64,000 nt of DNA from assembly GCF_051251565.1 (NCBI RefSeq), contig NZ_JBPOFB010000003.1, positions 248,001 through 312,000 on the forward strand, written 5' to 3'. Below are positions 54,760 to 63,439 of the stretch, piece after piece. Numbering within the stretch: position 1 is the first letter of the stretch; every line of letters begins with the position of its first letter. The notes beneath the pieces were generated by a model, which saw only the letters and a program-made list of their open reading frames with translations, did not search any database and was not told the DNA's origin. The stretch is from Marivita sp051251565. Lineage in GTDB: Bacteria > Pseudomonadota > Alphaproteobacteria > Rhodobacterales > Rhodobacteraceae. The translations under genes and the position numbers were made by a program.

Positions 54760-56226
54760 ATGACGAAGATCCTTCATCAAGACATCCGCATCGGCGATGT
54801 GGCGATTAAGGTGGGGCAGGATTTTGTCTCAACATGTGATCGTGTCCGCACTGAAGTGTTCCAGAACAACCTGACGGTGCGTTGCAATCCCGACAGTTTA
54901 ACAGAAGCTTTGGATGCGGTGTCGGATAGATTGCCCGCGTATCAAATGGTGGATGTCATTTTTGATTTCCCAATTGATCGTGCCGAGTGTTCCGATACTG
55001 AAAAACGAGTGATTTCAGGATGGACTGTTTTCAAAGCCAAGGACACCACTCAGATCAAGATACGCGACTTGTTCAGTAAGGAGATCGTTACCGTCGACAT
55101 CAAATACGACATTCTCGATACAGTCATCGCGGCGTTGCGACGTGCTGATTTGACCATTGGTCGGTTGTTTTTTGCATTGCCGGGATTGGGATTTCGGTAT
55201 TCGGTACACTGCAATTACCGGGAATATTGGGACAACAATCAGCTTGTTGACGATATCGACGTCAGTTTTGTAGTTGGGTTGCCCCGGTTTACTGGGCCCG
55301 ACCGTGCCGAAATTTCCGCAAAAAACCGAAACGCAGTAAAACGTCGTGTTCATCCGCGCCACCAGATAGCTGAGCCGCAGAATATTTCGGCTGATGTATC
55401 CCATACGCAGAGCTCTGCTGCGCTTAATGTACCGATACTGACGCGCCAACCTATAAGTGCGACCTCGAAAATCACCCAGATGGATCAAAAGCTGGAGACG
55501 TGGGAAAAAGGCGAGCCTGACAGAAACGTTTTGTCAAATCGTGAACTGAACCATGTAGATTGGGACAGTTCGAATCAACAAACGAAAGCGCCATGTGCGG
55601 CGGTGGAGCGTGAATTTGACCTGACATTGGTGATCCTTCTTGATGCAAAGGTGGACACAGCGATTGCGGCAACGGCGTATTTGGCAAAAAGCCTTGGGTC
55701 GGAAGTGCCGATCACCGAGATTGGACTTTGGCGTAAGAAGTTCAAAAGTGCTTTTCAGAGATTTGGATCGGTGTCGGAAATTTTTGAGCTGAAGCACTTG
55801 CCCATCACGCGCAAGGTGCACGGGGAAATGACGTCGTTTCTGCGTTCGCTCAAAATCGGTGAGGGCGGTTCCGATCCGGTGATCGTCATCGGTGAGGAGT
55901 TTTTGAACCCCGTTACGGCGACTGATATCGCTGACATCCTTTGCAAGATCTTCCCAAAGATAAGCCTTGTCGTTTTTGGCCAAAGTGATCTGGCACTTTC
56001 GGATCATTGGGACGGAATTATGAAGTTCAGCGAGAGTGCAAAATCCAGCAAGGTGAAGCTTGGGAGTGAATCCTGGTCTTCGAGTAAAATGCAGACTGAT
56101 CAGAAACTGGAAGTCCGGCGCTTTCAGCTTCCACTGCATTCGCGTCAGAAGATTCTGCATGCCGAGCGAAATGGGCTTTTGGGCAAAGGATCGGCAGATT
56201 TGTGGAAGCTCGTTCTGATTGAGTGA
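54760..56226 (+). CDS. Unknown 488-aa protein upstream of VgrG
   Basis: I do not recognise this family. Three parts are visible. An N-terminal about 190-residue domain (HQDIRIGDVAIKVGQDFVST ... GFRYSVHCNYREYW ... SFVVGLPRF) is beta-rich. A polar, probably disordered linker covers residues 195-285. A C-terminal alpha/beta domain from about 287 has alternating hydrophobic strands (FDLTLVILLDAKVDTAIAAT, DPVIVIGEEFL, ISLVVFGQSDLAL), like a Rossmann or vWA-type fold without a clear MIDAS. No signal peptide or membrane helix. Start ATG 54760 was chosen because upstream residues (from 54697) look non-coding. It sits 135 nt after the ParA-like gene and about 120 nt before vgrG, on the same strand. 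It may be a T6SS accessory or cargo protein (inference). Confidence 0.65.
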   Translation: MTKILHQDIRIGDVAIKVGQDFVSTCDRVRTEVFQNNLTVRCNPDSLTEALDAVSDRLPAYQMVDVIFDFPIDRAECSDTEKRVISGWTVFKAKDTTQIKIRDLFSKEIVTVDIKYDILDTVIAALRRADLTIGRLFFALPGLGFRYSVHCNYREYWDNNQLVDDIDVSFVVGLPRFTGPDRAEISAKNRNAVKRRVHPRHQIAEPQNISADVSHTQSSAALNVPILTRQPISATSKITQMDQKLETWEKGEPDRNVLSNRELNHVDWDSSNQQTKAPCAAVEREFDLTLVILLDAKVDTAIAATAYLAKSLGSEVPITEIGLWRKKFKSAFQRFGSVSEIFELKHLPITRKVHGEMTSFLRSLKIGEGGSDPVIVIGEEFLNPVTATDIADILCKIFPKISLVVFGQSDLALSDHWDGIMKFSESAKSSKVKLGSESWSSSKMQTDQKLEVRRFQLPLHSRQKILHAERNGLLGKGSADLWKLVLIE

Positions 56227-56319
56227 CCTATGCGCCGGTTCAGGACTATTTCTTGGACGCAAAATGGAACTTACTCTCTCCTATGCGGTGTTTTGAGACA
56301 GTAACGTCCCAAGGTTACC

Positions 56320-56335
56320 CACGCCAATTGGCGTG
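56320..56335. promoter_or_regulatory. 16-bp palindrome in vgrG leader
   Basis: CACGCCAATTGGCGTG is a perfect 16-bp palindrome ending 14 nt before the vgrG start codon, and just upstream GTAAC-N8-GTTAC (56301-56318) forms a second inverted repeat. The pair looks like an operator or an mRNA hairpin beside the ribosome site AACGAGG. No known regulator can be assigned. Confidence 0.45.
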
Positions 56336-56349
56336 CAACGAGGATGCAG

Positions 56350-58305
56350 ATGCCTGATCAGAATTCGATACTCGTCACGCTGACCGTTGACGGAAACACT
56401 GACTATGATGTTCAAAGCTATGACTTTGAAGAGGTCTTGTCCGATGTCCCAACCTACAAGGTGACGATCCTAGATCAGGCGTCGAAGATGACGGCACTTC
56501 TTGGCAAGCCGTGTACCATCGCCCTGACCAAGGAGGTTTATGCAGATGCCAAGCCTCGGGCCTTTGCCGGGCTGGTCATGTCGGTTGAACGCACTGTGTC
56601 CGAAAACGGATCACCGGTCCTTGACCTTGTTATTCGCCCGCCGATGGCTGTGCTTGGGCTAAGTGTGAGCAATGCTGTCTACGAAAAGAAGACAGCGCTT
56701 GATATTCTTCAGGTTGTGCTTGAGCGAAATAACCTCAAAAAGCTGACGGTGTCTGGTAGCAAGCCAACGGTGAAACGTGATCTTGTGATCCAGTACAATG
56801 AGAATGATCTGGATTTCGTGCGCCGTATCCTCGCTGAAGAGGGCCTGACTTTTTACTTCAATGACGGATCTTCTGCGGACAAACTTGTTTTACATGATAC
56901 CCAAAAGCCTTTCCCAAGTGACGTAAAAGACATTCTTCTTACCGATGCTGAGTTGTCGGATGTCGAGCGTATGGAAGCGCATATCCTGACGCTGCGCCAC
57001 CGCGCGCGGCCCAGTAAGGTCGAATTGCTGACCTATGATCCGGACAAGGCTGACAAAGCCGTCGCATCAGGCACAGTTCAGCTTGACGTGAAACTATCGG
57101 AAACGCCCGAACTCCTTGAGTTTCGCCCAATGACCGTGCCGGCTGGCACAGTGACGGGCACAGAGCTGAGTGTTGCATCCGACGCAGCGCGCCGCGATGA
57201 ATTTGGCCTTTCGGGGTCATGCGAGCATCCGGGCATGTATCTTGGGCAGACCATCAATGTCGCGTCCTCGGGCCATGATGAGATTGCGGGGGACTATGTA
57301 ATCGTTGGCATGCGGTATCGTCCGGTGCGCGGCAATGCCCTTGTCTGTTCGTTTGATGCCATTCCGACAAGCCACAAGGCAGTGCCTGCGCGTTTGCCGA
57401 AGCCGATGATCGCAGGCGTACACAATGCCATTGTGATCGGTGGAGATGGGGATAAGGCGGGGATGCCGTCCTGCGATGCCGAAGGCCGTGTGCATGTGCG
57501 CTTTTTCTGGGATAAGGAAGGTAATAACACCGTGTGGCTTCGGGTGTCCGAACCCTATGCGGGCAAAGGGTATGGTGCGCAGTTCATACCGCGTGTCGGC
57601 CACGAGGTTTTGGTGTCGTTCCTGCATGGTGATCCAGATGCGCCGATCATCACTGGACAAATCTACAATGCCAAAAATAAACCGCCATTCATCGAAAAGA
57701 ACACAACTCGGTCGGGCATTCGCAGTCAGCTTGAGGGCGAGCCGAATGAATGGGAATTCGATGATAAAAAAGATCATGAGCTGATCGCGGTGCGCGCCGC
57801 GCGGGATTACAATCTGATTGTTAACAATGACGTGGTGCGAGACATCAAAAAATTCGAAACCACCACGATTGGCGAGACCTGCACTCTTGATGTAAAAAAG
57901 GATTTTGTGACCACGGTCGTCAACACGATCGAGGCGTCCGCCAAGACCCGGACCGCCGAGATTGAAACCGATGACAAGGTGACCGCAAAAACCATCACAC
58001 TGGAAGCGTCCAGCAAACTCACTTTGAAGGTTGGGGGGTCAACGATCGAGATGACACCGTCGGCGATTACGATTTCCACATCGACCTTCAAAGCTGAGGG
58101 CAGTTCTAAAGCTGATCTGAAATCGAGCGGGACGGCGACGGTCGACGGCATGAATGTGAACGTGAAGGCCAAGACCACGGCAGCCGTTCAAGGCCTTACT
58201 GTGGATTTGAAAGCGAGCTCTATGTTGAGCGCGCAAGGACCGATTTGTGACGTCAAGGGCACTGGCACCTTAACGATGCAGGGCGGGATCTGCATGATAA
58301 ATTGA
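56350..58305 (+). CDS. vgrG: Type VI secretion tip protein VgrG (TssI)
   Basis: Trimeric spike at the end of the Hcp tube, phage gp27/gp5-like. It is 651 aa. The N-terminal gp27-like domain (VDGNTDYDVQSYDFEEVLSD; RRILAEEGLTFYF near 160) is followed by the OB-fold gp5 region (DAEGRVHVRFFWDKEGNN near 375; SEPYAGKGYGAQFIPRVGHE; VSFLHGDPDAPIITGQIYNA) and a C-terminal beta-helix with repeated T-I-K-T/S units. No C-terminal effector domain is seen, so cargo is probably carried by adaptor, PAAR or separate proteins. ATG 56350 has GAGG 6-9 nt upstream; ATG 56344 is immediately at the SD. Confidence 0.96.
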   Translation: MPDQNSILVTLTVDGNTDYDVQSYDFEEVLSDVPTYKVTILDQASKMTALLGKPCTIALTKEVYADAKPRAFAGLVMSVERTVSENGSPVLDLVIRPPMAVLGLSVSNAVYEKKTALDILQVVLERNNLKKLTVSGSKPTVKRDLVIQYNENDLDFVRRILAEEGLTFYFNDGSSADKLVLHDTQKPFPSDVKDILLTDAELSDVERMEAHILTLRHRARPSKVELLTYDPDKADKAVASGTVQLDVKLSETPELLEFRPMTVPAGTVTGTELSVASDAARRDEFGLSGSCEHPGMYLGQTINVASSGHDEIAGDYVIVGMRYRPVRGNALVCSFDAIPTSHKAVPARLPKPMIAGVHNAIVIGGDGDKAGMPSCDAEGRVHVRFFWDKEGNNTVWLRVSEPYAGKGYGAQFIPRVGHEVLVSFLHGDPDAPIITGQIYNAKNKPPFIEKNTTRSGIRSQLEGEPNEWEFDDKKDHELIAVRAARDYNLIVNNDVVRDIKKFETTTIGETCTLDVKKDFVTTVVNTIEASAKTRTAEIETDDKVTAKTITLEASSKLTLKVGGSTIEMTPSAITISTSTFKAEGSSKADLKSSGTATVDGMNVNVKAKTTAAVQGLTVDLKASSMLSAQGPICDVKGTGTLTMQGGICMIN

Positions 58306-58314
58306 TGACCACTG

Positions 58315-58884
58315 ATGCTTAGAAAAATTCCCTATGAAACCAGTGCCCCAGTGTTTGAGCGGTTCGCTTTGACAGAGGATGCTGCGCTGTTGGTGACTGC
58401 GGACATGACGCCCGAGCAGGTGCTTGCAACGCTAGTGAAGATGGGATTTTTCGTTGATCTTGTGTTGTTTCTTGCCCACGGCATGCCTCCTCGTGAGGGG
58501 GTGTGTTGGGCGCTGGCAGTACAAGAAGATATATTGGTCGAGATGCCTCCAGAGGATCAGGAAGTGCATCGGAAAATTGCGGATTGGGTCCGTGATCCGC
58601 AAGAAAGCACGCGGATCTTATTGATGCAGGCTGGCGAAGGGCGCGATAACAAAGATCCTGTTGGCTGGTTGTGCAAAGCAGTGGCTTGGAATGGATCAGG
58701 CAGCATTGGACCTGTGGATGGACCTGTGGTTTTGCCTCCTGCAGGATTATATGCCAGCGGGCTTTTGGGGGCGATTTCCTTATTGGCCGGAGATACCGAG
58801 AAAACCTATGCTGCGGCGACTAAAGTTGCTTATGACCGGGGCATGGACGTGGCGCGAGGCGGCTGGCCAGGCGTCCTGACCTAG
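58315..58884 (+). CDS. DUF6931 family protein of the T6SS module
   Basis: 189-aa protein resembling the DUF6931 family: PPREGVCWALAV near residue 58, ADWVRDPQESTRILLMQAGE near 89, then VGWLCKAVAWNGSGSIGP and the VLPPAGLYASGLLGAISLLAG ending. Members commonly sit between VgrG and PAAR genes; their role is not known (adaptor or chaperone is possible). It lies 9 nt after vgrG and 11 nt before the PAAR gene, so it is part of the same unit. Confidence 0.75.
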   Translation: MLRKIPYETSAPVFERFALTEDAALLVTADMTPEQVLATLVKMGFFVDLVLFLAHGMPPREGVCWALAVQEDILVEMPPEDQEVHRKIADWVRDPQESTRILLMQAGEGRDNKDPVGWLCKAVAWNGSGSIGPVDGPVVLPPAGLYASGLLGAISLLAGDTEKTYAAATKVAYDRGMDVARGGWPGVLT

Positions 58885-58895
58885 GAGCTACGATC

Positions 58896-59189
58896 ATGGC
58901 AGGTCCCCCTGCGTCCCGTATAACTGATATGCATGTTTGCCCAATGTTGACCGTTTTGGTGCCGCATGTGGGTGGCATTATTTCCGTGCCTGCTGCCCCG
59001 ACTGTGCTGATTGGAAAACTGCCAGCGGCGGGTTTGGGGAGTTTGGCCATCTGCGTTGGCCCTCCTGACACGGTGATGAAAGGAAGCGCAACTGTGCTCG
59101 TTTCAAAAATCCCACTCGCACGAATGGGGGATCAATGTGCCCATGGCGGCACTATTGTTCTGGGCTGTCCAACGGTTCTTTGCGGGTGA
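58896..59189 (+). CDS. PAAR-domain T6SS spike-tip protein
   Basis: 97-aa PAAR protein that caps the VgrG spike. Family pattern: MAGPPASRITDMHVCP, then GKLPAAGLGSLAICVGPPDT, VLVSKIPLARMGDQCAHGG and IVLGCPTVLCG, with His/Cys residues suited to zinc binding. No C-terminal toxin extension. Third gene of the vgrG-DUF6931-PAAR set. Confidence 0.9.
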   Translation: MAGPPASRITDMHVCPMLTVLVPHVGGIISVPAAPTVLIGKLPAAGLGSLAICVGPPDTVMKGSATVLVSKIPLARMGDQCAHGGTIVLGCPTVLCG

Positions 59190-59474
59190 GGCTAAGATTT
59201 TTGGTGTGTCGTTTTGATTTTGGTGATCTGACAAATTACGTTTTTCCGTGTTAATTTATGGCTTTCTGGGTGTTTGGATTGACTTGAACCGCGTTCACAA
59301 ACGCCACAATTACTTTTTGCATTACACTAAAGACACGGATGATAAACTAAAGAATTACTTATATATTCCAAGGCGTTGTTGTGTGCAGGCGCGGCTCCCG
59401 TGACACATGATGGGATAACACAGTGATCTTTGGAGTGCGAAGCATCGAGCGAGATACGTCTCGCCGGGCGGCAA
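59190..59474. other. AT-rich intergenic region before sensor/transporter cassette
   Basis: 285 bp without a supported gene, AT-rich from 59200 to 59370 (e.g. TTACTTATATATTCC near 59355). It likely holds the promoter of the operon 59475-tssA. No clear terminator for the PAAR gene was seen. Confidence 0.4.
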
Positions 59475-60302
59475 ATGCGAATGGAAACTGAAAGCAACAC
59501 GGTGCCCCTTACTGGCTGGGTCGTCTTCAAAGAAATCTACGCGAAAATCATCTTTTCAATATTGTGCGTCATTGGCGCAATGCTGCTGCTTCAAAGTTCG
59601 TTGAACCATCTGAAGCTTCGTGCGCTCGTCGCCGAGGCAACTTCGTCGCGCTTGCAGATTTCCGCTGGTGCGATTGAGGCAGCCATAGTTCGCGCGGACT
59701 CGCTTGGCTTTTCGATAGACGAGATGTCGGGTCTGCAAGATCTGATCGACCGTGAGCGCGCGCGTGATCCGTCGGTTGCACAGATTTTGATCGTCTCACC
59801 AATTGGCGTGGCCATCCTGACATCTGGTGCCGAAGAGGTGCCGCAATCAGAGCGTGAACAGGTGCTACGCCGTGTTCTTGGTAGCGGTGATCGGATCACC
59901 CGGCTTGATGTCGGAGAACGGCTTTACACAGGGCGTCTGTTGTACGACAGCAGCGACGCGGTGATGGGAGCGGTCATTTTGACCACACAAACCGCGTCAT
60001 TCATCGAACAGGCCCGTGTGACGTTTCGCCGAATGACCAATGCCTATCTGGTTATCTTTGCGTCCATTTCGGCGCTGATCATTCCGTTCATCATCTTTCA
60101 GTTCGCGTCTGTCCGTCACGCCTATGCCGCGCTTGCACCCGACGCGCTTGGGGGTGTTGACCCGCAGAATGATCAGTCACCTGATGCCGAAGCGCTTTGG
60201 GCCGCTATTGCTGCTGGGAACGTGACCTATGCCGCTGCCGTAGCCGAATTTGATGAGCTTCTGAGCACACAAACTTCCGATCAGAAGGACGCTTCCGCAT
60301 GA
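59475..60302 (+). CDS. Membrane-anchored sensor-like protein (cache-type periplasmic domain)
   Basis: 275 aa. TM1 at residues 23-42, a periplasmic domain of about 145 residues, TM2 at 189-210 (AYLVIFASISALIIPFIIFQ) and a short cytosolic acidic tail without catalytic domain. The periplasmic part matches that of the next gene product: G-F-S-I-D-E-M-S-G-L-Q-D-L-I-D here aligns with G-I-P-F-G-E-I-R-G-L-D-D-H-I-N there, followed by a P...I.V..G strand, which suggests a dCACHE-like ligand domain (inference). ATG 59475 or 59481 are both possible. The stop overlaps the next start as ATGA, so the genes are coupled. Confidence 0.75.
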   Translation: MRMETESNTVPLTGWVVFKEIYAKIIFSILCVIGAMLLLQSSLNHLKLRALVAEATSSRLQISAGAIEAAIVRADSLGFSIDEMSGLQDLIDRERARDPSVAQILIVSPIGVAILTSGAEEVPQSEREQVLRRVLGSGDRITRLDVGERLYTGRLLYDSSDAVMGAVILTTQTASFIEQARVTFRRMTNAYLVIFASISALIIPFIIFQFASVRHAYAALAPDALGGVDPQNDQSPDAEALWAAIAAGNVTYAAAVAEFDELLSTQTSDQKDASA

Positions 60303-62371
60303 GCGCCTTGCAACCAGTTTCATTGATCCAAGGCTTCTCGCGGCGACTGTTTCTAAGCACGTCTTTTGCAATGATTTTGGCCGCAACGTTGAGCCTGATC
60401 GTTACCGTGTCTGAGTTCAATTCAGGCCTTCGTCCATTTCTTGAAGACAAGGCCGAGGCTGTTGCCATCGCGGTGCAGCAAGACATCGAATATGCGATGG
60501 AAATCGGCATTCCTTTTGGCGAAATCCGGGGTCTGGACGATCACATCAACGACCTGATCGTTGCACATCCCGAGATCAAGGCAATGCGTATGGTTGCTGT
60601 TTCCGGCAATGCAGAGCGGTCGTTGGGGGCGTCACGGATCGACGCGCAAGACATCCCAACGGATGGCACATTCGCCGCGACCCTGATCGAGGGGATCGGT
60701 GAGGTGACAGCGACACTTTTGGGGCGCACGGGTGGTCTGGGTGTCGTATCAGTGGACGTGTCCCGAAATGGCGAAGTGTTGGCGCGCGTTGAGGCGACCA
60801 TCGACGAGTCGTATCTCAACGGCAAAATGACTTCGGTGTTTTTTGATACGTTGGTTATTCTAATTGCCGTGTCTCTTGTGGCTTTGGAAGTCGTGGTGGT
60901 CATGTCTGCTTCGCAGCTGACCGAACCTTTCCGCCTTGCGGAATCGGCTATCAATCGACGTGCAGCAGGGATGTTGAGCCAATATCAAGTGGCGCGTGGA
61001 TCACGCCGCATTGCCCAATTCATTCAAACGCTGAACCAAAAGAACGCGCGCCTACGCGATGCGCTGACTGCCGCGTTGCAAGATTTGGGCGATGGCGCAC
61101 GCCGGGCCTCTGCCGCGGCCTTCGGCGAAAAACGCGGGCTATACCTCACGGACAAGCGCAGTGGGGCGTCTATCATGGACGCGCGCATCCCGCTTTTCGT
61201 GTTCTCGTTTGCGGAAGAATTGCAAAAGTCCTTTTTGCCGCTTTTCGTGGCCGAGTTTCACACCGAAAGCGATTTGTTCGCGCGCGACATCATGATGGGC
61301 CTTCCGATTTCAGCCTTCATGTTCGTGATTGCCGTGTTCACGCCGTTTGCCGGTCGGCTTGTGGACCAGTTTGGTAACAAGCCCTTGTTCATGGCGGGCT
61401 TGTTGCCCGCGATCGCCGGGTACCTGATCTGCTTTTTTGCCACGAACGCCAATGACATTCTGATTGGACGGTCCATGACGGCAATCGGGTATGCCGTTAT
61501 CACCATCAGCTGCCAAAGCTATATCGCCGCTGTTGTGGTGGCGGAAAACCGGGCGCGGGGAATGGCCATATTTGTTGGTGTTTTAATGACAGCGACAATG
61601 TGTGGCACTGCTGTCGGCGCGATCTTGGCGGACTGGCTGGGCTACAAACCTGTGTTCCTTGTCGCCACTGTGTTTTCGCTGCTGGCCGGGCTTTTGGGCT
61701 GGTCGATGCTGAGCACAGACCTGCCTGCGCCCGAAGTCAAAAAAGTGCCTGCTGGCACGAGCCGCAGTCCTCTGGCGGTTTTGATGCGCAACACGCAGTT
61801 TGTCTTGATCGTGCTGTTTTGTGCGATCCCAGCTAAGGTGATCTTGACCGGCTTTCTGTATCTTTTTGTCCCAATCTACCTTGCGAGCCTTGATGCGACC
61901 CAGTCCGAGATTGGACGCATCATGATGCTTTATTCATTGATCATCATTCCGATCAGCCCTTTGGCGTCTGGCTTTGCTGACCGATTGGGTAAAAACCTTT
62001 GGATGGTGATTGGAGCCACGGTGCTGTCGGGGATCGTGCTTTTGGGGCTGTACCAAAGCGCCTCAGTAGCGGCTGTTTTGATGGCGGTTGCAGCACTTGG
62101 GATCGTTCATGCCTTTTTGAAAGCTCCGCTGATTGTTGCGGCTATGGATGCCGCAGAACAAAGCCCGGACATCACGCGAACGGGCGCGCTTAGCCTGTTG
62201 CGGACCAGTGAACGCATTGGATCGGTTATCGGGCCGGTGGTTGTAGCGGCGCTCTTGGTCAAGCTGGATTTTGGCGAAGTTGCGGCGATTATCGGTCTGA
62301 CAGTCACCTTTCTTGGGTTGGTTATGGCAGGGCTGTCTCTCAAGCAAAACAGGGGAGCCAGCCATGCGTGA
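60299..62371 (+). CDS. Sensor-MFS transporter fusion protein
   Basis: 690-aa fusion. Residues 1-205 repeat the sensor layout of the preceding protein: TM1 16-40, periplasmic domain 41-178, TM2 180-204. A HAMP-like and coiled linker follows at 206-270. From about 297 there are 12 hydrophobic helices of a major-facilitator transporter with motif A GRLVDQFGNKP near 361-371 and a repeat-like GFADRLGKN in the second half. An MFS joined to an extracytoplasmic sensor domain is uncommon. Start overlaps the previous stop by 4 nt; the stop overlaps the following gene by 8 nt. Transport substrate unknown. Confidence 0.8.
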   Translation: MSALQPVSLIQGFSRRLFLSTSFAMILAATLSLIVTVSEFNSGLRPFLEDKAEAVAIAVQQDIEYAMEIGIPFGEIRGLDDHINDLIVAHPEIKAMRMVAVSGNAERSLGASRIDAQDIPTDGTFAATLIEGIGEVTATLLGRTGGLGVVSVDVSRNGEVLARVEATIDESYLNGKMTSVFFDTLVILIAVSLVALEVVVVMSASQLTEPFRLAESAINRRAAGMLSQYQVARGSRRIAQFIQTLNQKNARLRDALTAALQDLGDGARRASAAAFGEKRGLYLTDKRSGASIMDARIPLFVFSFAEELQKSFLPLFVAEFHTESDLFARDIMMGLPISAFMFVIAVFTPFAGRLVDQFGNKPLFMAGLLPAIAGYLICFFATNANDILIGRSMTAIGYAVITISCQSYIAAVVVAENRARGMAIFVGVLMTATMCGTAVGAILADWLGYKPVFLVATVFSLLAGLLGWSMLSTDLPAPEVKKVPAGTSRSPLAVLMRNTQFVLIVLFCAIPAKVILTGFLYLFVPIYLASLDATQSEIGRIMMLYSLIIIPISPLASGFADRLGKNLWMVIGATVLSGIVLLGLYQSASVAAVLMAVAALGIVHAFLKAPLIVAAMDAAEQSPDITRTGALSLLRTSERIGSVIGPVVVAALLVKLDFGEVAAIIGLTVTFLGLVMAGLSLKQNRGASHA

Positions 62372-63386
62372 GCGTATGTTTGCCAAATTGGCAGTGGTGG
62401 CTCTTTGCGCCGTAATGGTGCCGCTTGGCAGCACAGCACGTGCGCAGGAAGCGACCGTTGAGGCAAGCCGTGTTCACATGGTTGTTTGGCGCGGGTGCGA
62501 AGAGGCGTGTCGAGGGTTCATCCGCTATTTTGAGGATCGAGATTTGCCAGTCTCAGTCGTTGTTACGGATGTGGCGCGCGACAAGGACAAGCTGCCAGAC
62601 GTTCAGGCAAGTCTGATTGCCGAGAAACCAGATCTGGTGGTGACATGGGGTACGACGGTGTCTCGGGCGATCCTTGGAACCCTCGATGCGTTTGGCACTG
62701 GGTCTGCCTTGGGCGATATTCCGGCGCTGTTCATGATTGTTGCTGATCCTGTTGGGTCCGATCTTGTGGAAAGCTTTGACTCCAGTGGCCGGGAGCATGT
62801 GTCGGGTGTGCGCAATCGTGTTCCCGAAGACGTGCAATTGCGGCTGATGTTTGAATACTTCCGGCCAGATCGGTTGGGCGTTCTGAACCATCCGGGAGAG
62901 CTTAATTCCACACTCAACACCGAGAAACTGCGGGGTATCTCTGAGGAGTTTGGCTTCACTTTGGTAGAACATTTGTACCAGCCTGATGCCGAAGGGGATG
63001 TGCCGCTGGAGCAGATTCCCGTAGCGATGTCGGCGCTCAAGAACAAAGGTGCGCAGGCGATTTATGTCGGGTCAAGTTCTTACAACCTAGAACATCAAGA
63101 CGCGTTTGTTGCCGCTGCGACAGCTTTGGGTTTGCCGGTGTTCACGGCCTATACCCAGATGGTTCAAGAGGGCGGCGCGCTTATGGCGATTGGCACGAGC
63201 TATGCCAATGTAGGCCGTTTGGCCGCCCGGCAAGCGGCGGATATTTTGCTGGAGGCACAAGACCCCCAGGCTTTGCCCATCAAGGCGCTTAACCGGTATT
63301 CCGTGATCTTGAACATGGCGTCAGCCCAGCAACTGGGTCTGTATCCGCCGTTGTCCCTTATCGGTGTTGCGGAGGTTGTGCGATGA
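62364..63386 (+). CDS. Periplasmic ABC_sub_bind (TrpX/YtrX-like) solute-binding protein
   Basis: 340-aa exported binding protein. Signal peptide MRERMFAKLAVVALCAVMVP with cleavage expected after ARA. The fold is that of the ABC transporter substrate-binding family PF04392 (LIAEKPDLVVTWGTTVSRAI; IPALFMIVADPVGSDLV; VSGVRNRVPEDVQLRLM; GGALMAIGTSYANVGRLAARQAADIL). Normally paired with an ABC permease and ATPase; here no ABC partners exist and it follows a sensor-MFS fusion instead. Start ATG 62364, with GGGAG upstream, lies inside the MFS end. The stop is part of an ATGA. Confidence 0.85.
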   Translation: MRERMFAKLAVVALCAVMVPLGSTARAQEATVEASRVHMVVWRGCEEACRGFIRYFEDRDLPVSVVVTDVARDKDKLPDVQASLIAEKPDLVVTWGTTVSRAILGTLDAFGTGSALGDIPALFMIVADPVGSDLVESFDSSGREHVSGVRNRVPEDVQLRLMFEYFRPDRLGVLNHPGELNSTLNTEKLRGISEEFGFTLVEHLYQPDAEGDVPLEQIPVAMSALKNKGAQAIYVGSSSYNLEHQDAFVAAATALGLPVFTAYTQMVQEGGALMAIGTSYANVGRLAARQAADILLEAQDPQALPIKALNRYSVILNMASAQQLGLYPPLSLIGVAEVVR

Positions 63387-63439
63387 CCCAGCGCAAGCTC
63401 TGGGCCAAGAGCCTTTGGGACCAGATATGGAAACGCTGA
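63383..63439 (+). CDS. Possible 18-codon coupling peptide before tssA
   Basis: An ATGA junction at the end of the binding-protein gene opens a tiny frame (MTQRKLWAKSLWDQIWKR, stop TGA at 63437-63439) which overlaps the tssA start by 13 nt. It may simply carry ribosomes to the tssA start codon. No function is known, and it may be chance. Confidence 0.25.
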   Translation: MTQRKLWAKSLWDQIWKR

